From Pseudomonadota bacterium (GTDB lineage Bacteria; Desulfobacterota; Desulfobacteria; Desulfobacterales; Desulfolunaceae): a stretch of DNA of 55,506 nucleotides. Position numbers and translations under genes: made by a program. This document shows, one piece after another, positions 9,314-17,659 of this stretch (the stretch's first letter is position 1; every line of letters starts with the position of its first letter). The notes beneath the pieces are model-generated. The model saw only the letters and a program-made list of their open reading frames with translations, was not told where the DNA came from and made no database searches. Location of the stretch: NCBI GenBank assembly GCA_018818835.1, contig JAHIRD010000098.1:1-55506 (forward strand), written 5' to 3'.

Positions 9314-11029
9314 TTACTTGATGGCTGCTTTGTATAGTAAGGGTATGCTGGCGCCACCTGAAATCGTCGGTATCACAAAGATCACCGTGCCGCTTACGGT
9401 GTCATAGCGACCAAAGTCACCATCATCGGCATCGGTTTGAATCACAGCGTTGACTGTCATGCTGCCGGGGACATAAGCGAGATACGCGGAAAGCACATCG
9501 GTTAACACAAATGCGTTGGCTTGGGCTGAGCCACTATTGGTAACCGTAATGGTATACGTCAATTCGGTGCCGGGAGGCTGGGCTCCGGCGGGTAAAACGC
9601 TTTTGACCAAGGCCACAACCGGGGTTTTTATATTTGTGTATTTAATGGATGTGCCCGTGATTGTGGGATCAAGAATCGAGGTGGCTGTGATCGTATGCCT
9701 GCCCTGCTGACCGTTTGAACCGGTCACAGTGACCACGGCAATATAGTATTTTGTTGTGCCTGAAACCATGATGCCCGAATCAATCAGGGTGTCCGCGTTG
9801 GTGTCGATAACAGGGGTATCAATTCCCACGGTGAATGTTCCATTCTGATCAACGTCGTTATACACCGTCCATGTCCAGTACAGACCGACGGAACGGATGG
9901 TATACGTATCGGGCCCATTGCTGCTGTTTGTAATGGTAAAGGGGTGCAGGTTCTGATTTCCCACCAGCTCATCGGTGGTCAGTGTGGGTGGCAGAACTTG
10001 AACACCGGCCGCCTGAGCAATTGTAAATGATGCGCTGTTGCTTTGGACGGTGGTTTCTGTTGCGGGATCACCTGCCGTGGTTCTGTAAGTGATGCTTGCT
10101 GTATTACTGACGCCGGTTGTCGATGCAATCCCGGAATTGACCGTGACCTGGAATGTAAAATTACCTGTACCTCCGGAAACCACCGTGCCGATGTTAACGG
10201 TCACGGTGTCGGCATTGGTGATATTGTAATCGACATTATCCCCATCACTGGCATCGGTACGACTGGTCCCATTGTAGGTCATCAGGTCGCCTGTTTTGAA
10301 AGTGGTGTTGGTCGGAATCTGATCCGTTAACACGACTAAATAACCGTCGGCTGTGCCGCTGTTGATCCAGGAGATGGTATACGTGACCGTATCCCCTGGT
10401 TTTGGGTTGGCAGGGGTCGCTGTTTTTGTAAATGTGACCACCGCTGCCTGAATCGTGGTCGTGGCTGTGGCGGTCTGGGTCACAGCAGGCGTAAGGACCG
10501 ACGTTGTGGTGAGGCTCAAGGTTCCGGAACCGGTGGCAGCATTGGGGGCCTGGACAACGGCAATGATATACTGGATTGCGTCTGCGGCAAGCGTCACACT
10601 CGCATCCAGCACATTGAGTGGATCCTGTTCCGAACCGTTCAGTATGCCGTCTCCGTTTGTATCCTTGTAGAGGATATATGTAAACCCACCTGTTATGCCG
10701 CCTGTGACATTGAACGTGTCGGAGCCGTTGCCGGTATTGGTCAGGGTCAGGGCATAATTGGCCGTCCCGTTCTGGGCTGCGTTCTGAGTGATGGTTACGG
10801 GGGTGATGGATACGCCAGCCACCTGACTGACAATGGTGGTGACAATGTTGGACTCTATTGGGCTGTAGGTATTGTTGTTGGCATCGGTAAAGGTTGCCGA
10901 TGCCTTGTTGGTGATGGTCGTGCCAGACGGCGTGCCAACCGCAAACGCCATTTCCGCAAACATCAGCGGTATCAGTAGCATGATCAACACGTTGACCAGG
11001 GTTGAGTTCACTGTTCGTTTCATTCTCAT
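9314..11029 (-). CDS. exported DUF11-repeat protein (571 aa)
   Basis: Signal peptide at 1-30 (MRMKRTVNSTLVNVLIMLLI, then AEMAFA-VG). The mature protein opens with a segment like that of the 2044-residue neighbour (GTTITNKASATFTDANNNTY) and continues as repeated Ig-like/DUF11 domains, with clear examples at about 190-330 (PANPKPGDTVTYTISWINSG) and 470-571 (GTELTYTITVTNSG). It ends exactly on a DUF11 strand (LLYKAAIK) without a membrane anchor. AGGTGG lies six bases before the chosen ATG. It lies 27 bases after the 174-residue gene and 71 bases before the giant gene, so co-transcription is likely. Probably a secreted or surface subunit; no enzymatic motif seen. Confidence 0.85.
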   Translation of the reverse strand: MRMKRTVNSTLVNVLIMLLIPLMFAEMAFAVGTPSGTTITNKASATFTDANNNTYSPIESNIVTTIVSQVAGVSITPVTITQNAAQNGTANYALTLTNTGNGSDTFNVTGGITGGFTYILYKDTNGDGILNGSEQDPLNVLDASVTLAADAIQYIIAVVQAPNAATGSGTLSLTTTSVLTPAVTQTATATTTIQAAVVTFTKTATPANPKPGDTVTYTISWINSGTADGYLVVLTDQIPTNTTFKTGDLMTYNGTSRTDASDGDNVDYNITNADTVTVNIGTVVSGGTGNFTFQVTVNSGIASTTGVSNTASITYRTTAGDPATETTVQSNSASFTIAQAAGVQVLPPTLTTDELVGNQNLHPFTITNSSNGPDTYTIRSVGLYWTWTVYNDVDQNGTFTVGIDTPVIDTNADTLIDSGIMVSGTTKYYIAVVTVTGSNGQQGRHTITATSILDPTITGTSIKYTNIKTPVVALVKSVLPAGAQPPGTELTYTITVTNSGSAQANAFVLTDVLSAYLAYVPGSMTVNAVIQTDADDGDFGRYDTVSGTVIFVIPTISGGASIPLLYKAAIK

Positions 11030-11055
11030 GGTTCGCCACCTCTCTTTTTTTATAT

Positions 11056-11580
11056 TTATTTCACCTTGACTTTGAAGGTCGTTGTTCCTGTTTCATTCGG
11101 ATGCACCGGAGCCTGAACAATCCACTTGATGTGGGTGTATAACTCCGGTGGAGCCGTTTGTACCGTTTCCTTTCCGCTCGTATCCAGGCTTTTGTACGTG
11201 ATGGGCGGTTCCAGATACGTCGCCCCACCATTGATGCTGAAGAGAATTTTTGTATCCTTTCCCTGGGCGCTCTCAGAAACATAGGCCGTGTGCTCAGGGA
11301 TGGGATCGACAACCGTAAGATTCTTGACGATGATCGTGTCGTTGTTCTGATAGGTCAGGGTATAGACGAGAATGTCTCCACGTGTGGTTTCGTCCATGGG
11401 CACCCGTTCCACAACATTTTTCCCATCCCTGATCAGGTGAACCTCTTTTTCACCGTTGACGTTCAGCATGACGCGGGGTTTCTGCTCATCAGAAAAACAA
11501 GGTGATGCTGCAAGCTCTATTGCCATTGTCAAAAACACGCCCCAAGTCCAAAAACGGCTCAATCCTTTTTTCGCGACCAT
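11056..11580 (-). CDS. exported single-domain DUF11 protein (174 aa)
   Basis: Start set at the ATG at 11580, because GGAGG sits five bases before it. The longer frame from 11598 has no such site. The protein then begins MVAKKGLSRFWTWGVFL, a normal signal peptide ending near SPCFS-DE. The mature part is about 145 residues, essentially one DUF11 domain (GDILVYTLTYQNND, then VVDPIPEHTAYV, ending TTFKVKVK). Its place between two multi-domain DUF11 proteins suggests a minor or linker subunit of the same assembly. Cys27 lies just at the predicted cleavage region, but no good lipobox is visible. Confidence 0.85.
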   Translation of the reverse strand: MVAKKGLSRFWTWGVFLTMAIELAASPCFSDEQKPRVMLNVNGEKEVHLIRDGKNVVERVPMDETTRGDILVYTLTYQNNDTIIVKNLTVVDPIPEHTAYVSESAQGKDTKILFSINGGATYLEPPITYKSLDTSGKETVQTAPPELYTHIKWIVQAPVHPNETGTTTFKVKVK

Positions 11581-11600
11581 AAATCCTCCATTATCCATAT

Positions 11601-14600
11601 TTACTTGACTGTAACTTTAAAATAGACCACCCCTTCATCCGGGCCGGAATTGGGCACGGTGTCATCGGGTGCTACATCCGAGATCCTGAATACAATACTG
11701 GTGTTATCGGTGTTGATTTCGGCCTCATCATCGCCGACAGTGTCGGTCTTTGAAGTCGCCGTGTCATAGGTGCTTATGGCATTTCCCATCCGGAGCGATC
11801 CGGCAACATAATGTGTATTGACCGGTACCGCATCCTGTATGGCAAGATTTTTTGCATTCCCGCCCCCCTGGTTCCAGTAACGGGAACTGAAAATCAGCTC
11901 ATCACCGGGCAAGGCGGTTGCTTTGTTCACGCTCTTGGTGATGGAGACAGCGGGGGTGGTCGTATCCGTATCGGTGGCGCTGTTGTTACCGAGATTCACG
12001 TCGAGGACTCCGACTGGGGGTGAAACGGTAGCCGTGTTCGAAAGTGCCCCCTTGAACGTGACATCCACGAAGGCATTCAAGGTCAGGATCAGTGTGCCGC
12101 CGGGAAGCAGGTTGACCCCGGTCCAGAAGCCGTTCTCTTCGTTGTAGACACCCTGTGACGGGGTAAAGACCGGTGCTAAAAGGGCCACCGGCAGGGTGTC
12201 CACCACGGTCAGGCTATCCACCCTGCTTGGCCCGCTATTCAATACTGTAATCGTATAGGTGATTGAGCTTCCAGGTTGGACACTGGTTTTTCCATCTGTT
12301 TTGGTGATGGAAAGATCCGCCTGATAGGTCAGGGTATCTGTATCCGAGGCCGTATTGTTGGCAGAGTTGCTGTCAAGCACTCCGGGAGCGGCTGCGACCG
12401 TGGCTGCAAACACAAGCGAATCCATGGCGCTGGGAGAAACAGTGCCGGTGAGTGTCAAGGTGACCGATTGCCCGATGGCCAGGTTGAGTCCGCTCCAGAG
12501 GGTGCTGTTCTGGTCGTAGGTTCCCGATGACGCGACAATCACCGGATTCTGGACTGCCGCAGGAATGGAAAGTAAAAGATTGGCACTGATAATGGTGTCC
12601 GGGCCGTTATTCGTGAGGGTAACCACATAGGCTATGGGGTTACCTGCAATCGCAGTGGTTTGGTTGTCCGTTACGGCCACGGCAAGATCGGCTGTTACCG
12701 GCGGATTGGTCAGCGATACCACAATCCCCGCGGCTGGTCCCGGTCCGTCCGGGTCAATGGTGGCAATATTGGTGATGATAGCCGGAGGGGTGGCGCCGAT
12801 GGTGACCCGAAAGGAAATGACGGCGCTGGCGCCTGCTGTGATCTGACCACTCACGGCACCGGGGCTGTTGACCTGGCGTGCCACGGCAAAGGGCATGTTT
12901 CCACTGATGTCAGCCACGGCTGAACTGTTCATGGTCGTGCTGCCGGGGACATAGAGGGTTCCTGTGGGGATAGGGTCTGCCAGGGTTGTACCGCTGCTGT
13001 TACCTGTCCCGGTATTGGGAATGGAGATGGTATAGATCACGGTGTCACCGACTCCGGCGCTACCGGGGGGGACGGCGCTTTTGCTCGGTTGAAGGCGCGG
13101 GACCGTCACAGCTGTATAGGGGGCCGTCGTGGTGATGCCGTTGTTCAAAGGAAAACCGGAACAACTGGAGTACTGATAGGTCCAGTATGAGGAATTCTGG
13201 AACTGGGCCACAGCCGGGGGAAGCGGCAGGGCACTGACGTTCATCTTAAACGTAAGCGTGACCGTACTTCCTGCGGCAACCGTTCCCACAGAAAATTCAG
13301 TGTTCGGATTGGCGCTGGGCTGGGAAACACCGTTCATGGTCAGCGAGCCGGGCACAAAACTCAAGCCATTTGCCGGCGTGTTGGTATACAGGACATTCAA
13401 GGCGTCAGCCGTTCCCGCTGTATTGTCCAGTCGTACGGTAAAGGTCAGGGTGTCCCCCAGATAGGTCTGTGTCTTGTTAACCGTCATGACCGAGGTTGGA
13501 AATATCGGTGAGCCCACGGCAATCTGAAGGCCGATGGAGGCGATTACGTATACATCACCTGTGGTGGAACCTTTGGCATAGGCGGTTGACTGACCGTTCT
13601 GCATGCGGGAAGAAACATCCACATTGGTAATGTCCCAACCCTGCCGTGCGCCGCTGGTATTGGAGCCGGGGATGCTATTGGTTCCGCCGAATGTTCCGGA
13701 GGTATCCAGTGTGCCTGCATTGGTGTTGATCTGGGAGGCGAAAAAATTACCTATCGGATTGTTTGTGCCGGACACGGCGGCCAGCGTTGTCGATGTCGGT
13801 CCAAAGAGCATCTGGTCGCCGGTGATCCCTGAATCGCCCTCCAGGGTGCTGACCATCAGACGGGCGTTGATCGTCCCCTTTTGGGGTGTGCAGAAACCGC
13901 TGACCGATGACAGGGTCTGGATGGAGGTGTTGGTCAGCTCCCCCCCCACAAACACGGTCATGTTTCGAACCGGAAGGGAGGGATTACCGTACACGACCGC
14001 CAGGGTCCAGCCTGCGGTATTGGCGTTATTTTCCGAATTGCTCTGGGTCCCGGGAACATGGCCAACGGTATACGTTCCAGCCCCGGTTGCCTTTACGGTG
14101 GCGGTGACATCGGCGGAACGAACATAGTAGTAGCTCCCGCCGCCAAGGGTTGTGGCGGTTGAGGAGGACGGAGAGACATTGAGCCCGTTGAACGTGACAT
14201 AGGTGCCCAGTGAGGCCGTCACATCTTCTGTGCCATATCTGTAGCTGCCCCCCCAGATCAGTTCCGCATAAAGCACGGTACTGCCAGATGGAAGGCTCAA
14301 CACAGCGCTGGATGCATTCAGAGTCCAGTCGGCGGTTGTGCCATAAGGATAGGTGCCATCCCTCAATGCATTGTTCAAGGTGATGAACGCGCCAATGGCA
14401 CCGCTTGTGCCTGGTGCGTTGGCATTTGCCGCTTTGTTTAAGCCGAGGGTGTTGCCGGTATAAGACATGGCACCGTTTGCAACGGTGCTGTATCGTTTGA
14501 CGTATGCGGCATAAAGGGGGGTGGCATGGACCACGATCACGAGACAGGCAAACATGAGGCACCAGACACGACTGAGTCCCCTTGGTCTTACAGGCAGGAG

Positions 14601-14636
14601 GAAAAGATGTTTGATAACCGCAAAAAGTCGTTTCAT
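11601..14636 (-). CDS. exported DUF11-repeat protein with large N-terminal domain (1011 aa), first gene of cluster
   Basis: The basic N-terminus and hydrophobic stretch (about residues 25-44, ending PLYA-AY) form a signal peptide. Residues ~45-380 form a Gly/Ser/Thr-rich beta domain (YAELIWGGSY, then GWTLAVVYGNPSLPVRNMTV) seen at the N-terminus of other bacterial DUF11 surface proteins. At least five DUF11 repeats follow to the end (GVGDTVIYTISIPNTG, NPIAYVVTLTNNGPD, PGSSITYTITVLNSGPS, PGDELIFSSRYWNQGG), ending VYFKVTVK. ATG at 14636 is preferred to the in-frame TTG at 14642; AGAGG lies 10 and 4 bases upstream of them respectively, so this is not decisive. The cluster promoter should lie just upstream. 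Confidence 0.85.
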   Translation of the reverse strand: MKRLFAVIKHLFLLPVRPRGLSRVWCLMFACLVIVVHATPLYAAYVKRYSTVANGAMSYTGNTLGLNKAANANAPGTSGAIGAFITLNNALRDGTYPYGTTADWTLNASSAVLSLPSGSTVLYAELIWGGSYRYGTEDVTASLGTYVTFNGLNVSPSSSTATTLGGGSYYYVRSADVTATVKATGAGTYTVGHVPGTQSNSENNANTAGWTLAVVYGNPSLPVRNMTVFVGGELTNTSIQTLSSVSGFCTPQKGTINARLMVSTLEGDSGITGDQMLFGPTSTTLAAVSGTNNPIGNFFASQINTNAGTLDTSGTFGGTNSIPGSNTSGARQGWDITNVDVSSRMQNGQSTAYAKGSTTGDVYVIASIGLQIAVGSPIFPTSVMTVNKTQTYLGDTLTFTVRLDNTAGTADALNVLYTNTPANGLSFVPGSLTMNGVSQPSANPNTEFSVGTVAAGSTVTLTFKMNVSALPLPPAVAQFQNSSYWTYQYSSCSGFPLNNGITTTAPYTAVTVPRLQPSKSAVPPGSAGVGDTVIYTISIPNTGTGNSSGTTLADPIPTGTLYVPGSTTMNSSAVADISGNMPFAVARQVNSPGAVSGQITAGASAVISFRVTIGATPPAIITNIATIDPDGPGPAAGIVVSLTNPPVTADLAVAVTDNQTTAIAGNPIAYVVTLTNNGPDTIISANLLLSIPAAVQNPVIVASSGTYDQNSTLWSGLNLAIGQSVTLTLTGTVSPSAMDSLVFAATVAAAPGVLDSNSANNTASDTDTLTYQADLSITKTDGKTSVQPGSSITYTITVLNSGPSRVDSLTVVDTLPVALLAPVFTPSQGVYNEENGFWTGVNLLPGGTLILTLNAFVDVTFKGALSNTATVSPPVGVLDVNLGNNSATDTDTTTPAVSITKSVNKATALPGDELIFSSRYWNQGGGNAKNLAIQDAVPVNTHYVAGSLRMGNAISTYDTATSKTDTVGDDEAEINTDNTSIVFRISDVAPDDTVPNSGPDEGVVYFKVTVK

Positions 14637-14642
14637 AAACAA

Positions 14643-15107
14643 AGAACCTCTATTTAATCAAACGCCGCAGATGTTTCATGGGGTCATAATCGTAAAATCC
14701 TTAAGCGGGGCCTTTAGGTTGCCTTATGATTGATTGCCGTGTAAACCGGAAAATAACCCATCCAGGCTTTCTCGTATGAACACGTTTATTCTATTAACGG
14801 TAAGTTTGAGCCTACCAAACAGTAGGAAATTGAAGAATATTTCTGTTTTATGCTCTATGTATAATTCAGAAATTCGGCTCATGTGTTTGTGGGTCGAGAC
14901 ATTGCAGAGGACCCTATGTAGAGGTGTGTCTTGTCAGTATGTCTTGATATGTTCTCAAAAATGAAACAAGGGGCTTACTTTAACCGAGAAGCTTCTCTGA
15001 ATCCTTGTTTATTTGATTAACTAACGGGGTTATTAAATTGTTAATAATACCTACAATTTTAAGCATTTGCAAGAGTTGATTTTGAAGATTTTGCGGGCAA
15101 GCAAATA
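14643..15107. other. intergenic region upstream of the DUF11 cluster
   Basis: No credible gene. It should hold the promoter of the minus-strand DUF11 cluster, but I could not pick a convincing one. It contains the hairpin at 14964-15010. Short frames here have neither a ribosome-binding site nor family resemblance. Confidence 0.5.
14964..15010 (-). terminator. possible stem-loop terminator
   Basis: Outer arms AAACAAGG (14964-14971) and CCTTGTTT (15003-15010) are perfectly complementary and enclose a 12-bp palindrome GAGAAGCTTCTC. On the minus strand the outer arm is followed by CATTTTT. It could end transcription coming from the PAS gene, or be an operator for the DUF11 cluster. Confidence 0.35.
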
Positions 15108-15310
15108 GTGCGGTCGGGCAAGGTCGTGTAATCGAACGGGTGAGAATTCCGTTCCGGAAGGAAGGCCACCCACCGGGTAGAGAGTTTTTGGAGGCAGGGA
15201 GTCGGATAGCTTCGTAGTACCGATGAAGGAGGGTAATTCTGCCGGAGGAAAGGAGGCAATACATGGTAGCGCGGAGTGAGTAAACATCGGGGAAACCGGT
15301 CCACTCGACA
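15108..15310 (+). mobile_element. 5' fragment of a group II intron
   Basis: It begins with GTGCGG, matching the GUGYG 5' end of bacterial group II introns. The next ~95 bases closely match the sequence starting at 55382, with only scattered substitutions, and then the two copies diverge. The structured GC-rich text (GGGCAAGGTCGTGTAATCGA, GGTGAGAATTCCG, GGAAGGAAGGCC) looks like domain I of a group II intron. No reverse-transcriptase frame or domain V/VI follows, so this is a truncated remnant; its right boundary is approximate. Confidence 0.55.
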
Positions 15311-15359
15311 TGTATTACATACAAAAACGGTTGAAAATATTTCGAATATCAATCATGTT

Positions 15360-16715
15360 TCATGAATGAATAATTGTGGTATCAATGCCCTGTTGTTTTG
15401 TTTCACAACGAACGATTTCAGTGATATCCGTCAAAAAATTGAGGGTGGCAGGTTTTTTCTCCCACCGGATACCGATGGAATTTGTCCGGATCCATTTTAT
15501 GGCCTTGTTTTTGTCTATGAATCTGAATCTGTAAATCCCGGGAACCTTTTCATGGTCCATCCGGTATTGGTCATTTATAGAAACCATGTCCCGATCATCC
15601 GGATGGATGAATGTAAACACGGGCAAGTCAATCAGATCATCACCGGATAATCCCACCAAGTCAGAAACCTTTGGATTGGCGAATACGATTAGTCCATCCT
15701 GAATGACAACAATACCTTCATTGGCATTGTTGACCACCTGCCTGTAACGTTCCTCATGCAGCCGAATGGCTTCATTCGATCTTTTTTGTTCTGTGATATC
15801 CCTTGCAATGTGAACGGCTCGATGGATTTGACTATGTTCGTCCTGTATGGGGTCTGTTGTTACAGACAGCCAGGTATGCCCCTTGGCCAGGTATATCTCG
15901 GTTATTTCCTGCTTGCCGGATTTAAGCATTTTTTCTAAAGGGCAGTTCGGAACAGTTCCTGTTCCATTCGAAACAAGACTCCTGAACGTCTGGCCGATAA
16001 TGTCACTGCGCGTCTTTCCAAGGAGCCGCTCTCCAGCTGTATTTGTATCCAGAATAATACCGGTATTGATGTCAATGATACTCACCCAGTCGGATAATAA
16101 GTTAAATGTTGCCAGCCAGGACTGTCCATGTGATTGACGTTTGTTTTCCGATTTTTTATTGCGGGTGGTGTCAGTGACAGCCATGCGGATCTGTCTGGGG
16201 CTTCTGTCAATGGTTTTGACAGTCATGCATTCAATATTCGCGTAAAATAAGGTATTCCCTTTTTTTACAAGTCTTAATTCCAAGGACTGGAATGAATCAT
16301 TGGCCATGAGCTTCCGTCGAAACTCGTAAAAGAGATCCTGATCTTCGATGAATATAAATCGGGAAAAGTGTTTGCCTATGACTTGTCCTCGATCAGTCTC
16401 CAGCATAAAAACAAGGGTAAGATTGACGTCCGTGATAATTCCCTTTTCATTGATCGTCGCATATCCTACCGGTGAATAGTCATACAGATTTGTGTATTTA
16501 TCACGTGTGTTTTCAAGCTCTTCCTGGATGCGGTGAAGTTCATCGTTCTGCATTTCAAGCTCGATCTGATGGACAGACAGTTCATGGGCGATGGCTTTCA
16601 GCTCATCATAGGGCATGGAGGCGAGGTTCTCACATGCTTCAGGTTTTTCATCAACATGTTTGTTGATAAATCCTTCTTTTGTTATTTTATTTTTCTGTGG
16701 CGTGTTTTTTTCCAT
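15360..16715 (-). CDS. triple-PAS protein lacking an output domain
   Basis: 451 residues. A charged coiled-coil lead (about 30-72, HELSVHQIELEMQNDELHRI) precedes three PAS domains: about 73-190 (YSPVGYATINEKGIITDVN), 205-315 (GIILDTNTAGERLLGKTRSD, closing with ARDITEQKR) and 325-435 (NANEGIVVIQDGLIVFANPK, closing with FLTDITEIV). The protein stops about 15 residues after the last PAS. No kinase, GGDEF, EAL or methyl-accepting domain follows, although this arrangement normally feeds one. The stop lies 50 bases from the group II intron fragment, so loss of the original 3' part by rearrangement is plausible. A stand-alone PAS adaptor is the alternative. No membrane segment, so a cytoplasmic sensor. 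Confidence 0.8.
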   Translation of the reverse strand: MEKNTPQKNKITKEGFINKHVDEKPEACENLASMPYDELKAIAHELSVHQIELEMQNDELHRIQEELENTRDKYTNLYDYSPVGYATINEKGIITDVNLTLVFMLETDRGQVIGKHFSRFIFIEDQDLFYEFRRKLMANDSFQSLELRLVKKGNTLFYANIECMTVKTIDRSPRQIRMAVTDTTRNKKSENKRQSHGQSWLATFNLLSDWVSIIDINTGIILDTNTAGERLLGKTRSDIIGQTFRSLVSNGTGTVPNCPLEKMLKSGKQEITEIYLAKGHTWLSVTTDPIQDEHSQIHRAVHIARDITEQKRSNEAIRLHEERYRQVVNNANEGIVVIQDGLIVFANPKVSDLVGLSGDDLIDLPVFTFIHPDDRDMVSINDQYRMDHEKVPGIYRFRFIDKNKAIKWIRTNSIGIRWEKKPATLNFLTDITEIVRCETKQQGIDTTIIHS

Positions 16716-16842
16716 GATCTGTGTTCCGCTTAAGACGGTTCCGAGCTTGGCATAATGAGAACCGATTTTTCGGAGAAGCGACTGATGGTAAATACCTATA
16801 GTTGACGGTCAATCATCTTTTATTTACGTTGTGTGAGAAAAA

Positions 16843-17310
16843 TTATTGGTTTTTTGGCGGTCGCAACCAGTTTTCGTAATAATCCAGGCTGACAAAGGAA
16901 TTCAGCTTTTCCATTTCACGGGTTTTATAATGAAGACCGGCTTCCATGGCATCTCCGCAAGAAATAAGGCCGATAATTTTTCCCTGTTTTTCAACGAAAA
17001 CGTGTCGGATGTAAAGACCCAGAAAACGTTCCTGAAGTTCGTTAAGTGGCGTAGTATGGGGTACCGTGTTGATACCCGAGGATATGTAATCTCCGATTCG
17101 GGCTTTTTTCAGATCAAAATCATTAGAAAGGCAGAGTTTCATCAGATCACGTTCAGTCCATAAACCTGTCACCGAACCATTTTGTTTGACAACAACAGCG
17201 CCAATTTTTTTCTCAACCATGATTTTCAACGCGTTATATATACTTGAGTGTTCATCTACATGGATCATTTCTTTCTTCATGTAACTGACAATGTCCTCAG
17301 CTGTTATCAT
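16843..17310 (-). CDS. CBS-domain pair protein
   Basis: 155 residues from the ATG at 17310, chosen because GGAGG lies five bases upstream; the frame extends to 17337 but without such a site. Two tandem CBS motifs fill the protein: about 1-60 (VDEHSSIYNALKIMVEKKIG, then GLWTERDLM) and 70-130 (TTPLNELQERFLGLYIRHVF, then GLISCGDAME). CBS pairs bind adenine nucleotides or SAM and regulate partner proteins. With no attached catalytic domain, the partner is unknown. It is divergent from the hmc operon with ~350 bases between. Confidence 0.85.
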   Translation of the reverse strand: MITAEDIVSYMKKEMIHVDEHSSIYNALKIMVEKKIGAVVVKQNGSVTGLWTERDLMKLCLSNDFDLKKARIGDYISSGINTVPHTTPLNELQERFLGLYIRHVFVEKQGKIIGLISCGDAMEAGLHYKTREMEKLNSFVSLDYYENWLRPPKNQ

Positions 17311-17659
17311 GACACCCTCCGTACGAGATCCGATCAATGGGACAGATATAAATAGTAATGTAATATGTATATCTTATAAAAAACTATCCCTGGAAAGTCA
17401 ACGGTATTTCATGGAGGCGTACCTTCCATGGGAAACACGATGGTTTAATCAAAGGTCCAAGAATTCCGAGAAATGGCCACTTTAGTTAAATACTGTTTTG
17501 ACAAAACGGTAAAATATGCTATTCCAAATATGATTTTTTGTAAATAGCTTGAACTCTGGCTTGAGAATGGGTTTTTTGTCTATTTCACATAAAATATTAC
17601 CTGGGTTGATCCTGATTATATTTCATAAATGTTATTTTTGGTGAATATAGGAGACATTC
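17311..17659. other. divergent intergenic region (CBS gene / hmc operon)
   Basis: AT-rich region of about 350 bases that must carry promoters for both the minus-strand CBS gene and the hmc operon. I see no full sigma-70 or sigma-54 consensus and no convincing gene. AGGAG lies six bases before the hmcA start. Confidence 0.5.

Noticed and set aside
10245-11039. 264-codon frame overlapping the 571-residue DUF11 gene
   Set aside because: His/Arg/Asn-rich out-of-frame reading of repetitive DUF11 DNA; the other frame has a signal peptide and domain structure.
15051-15352. Overlapping minus-strand frames across the intron fragment
   Set aside because: They read structured intron RNA (text such as LPSGTEFSPVRLHDLARPH recurs at 55214-55447); common false genes over group II intron copies.
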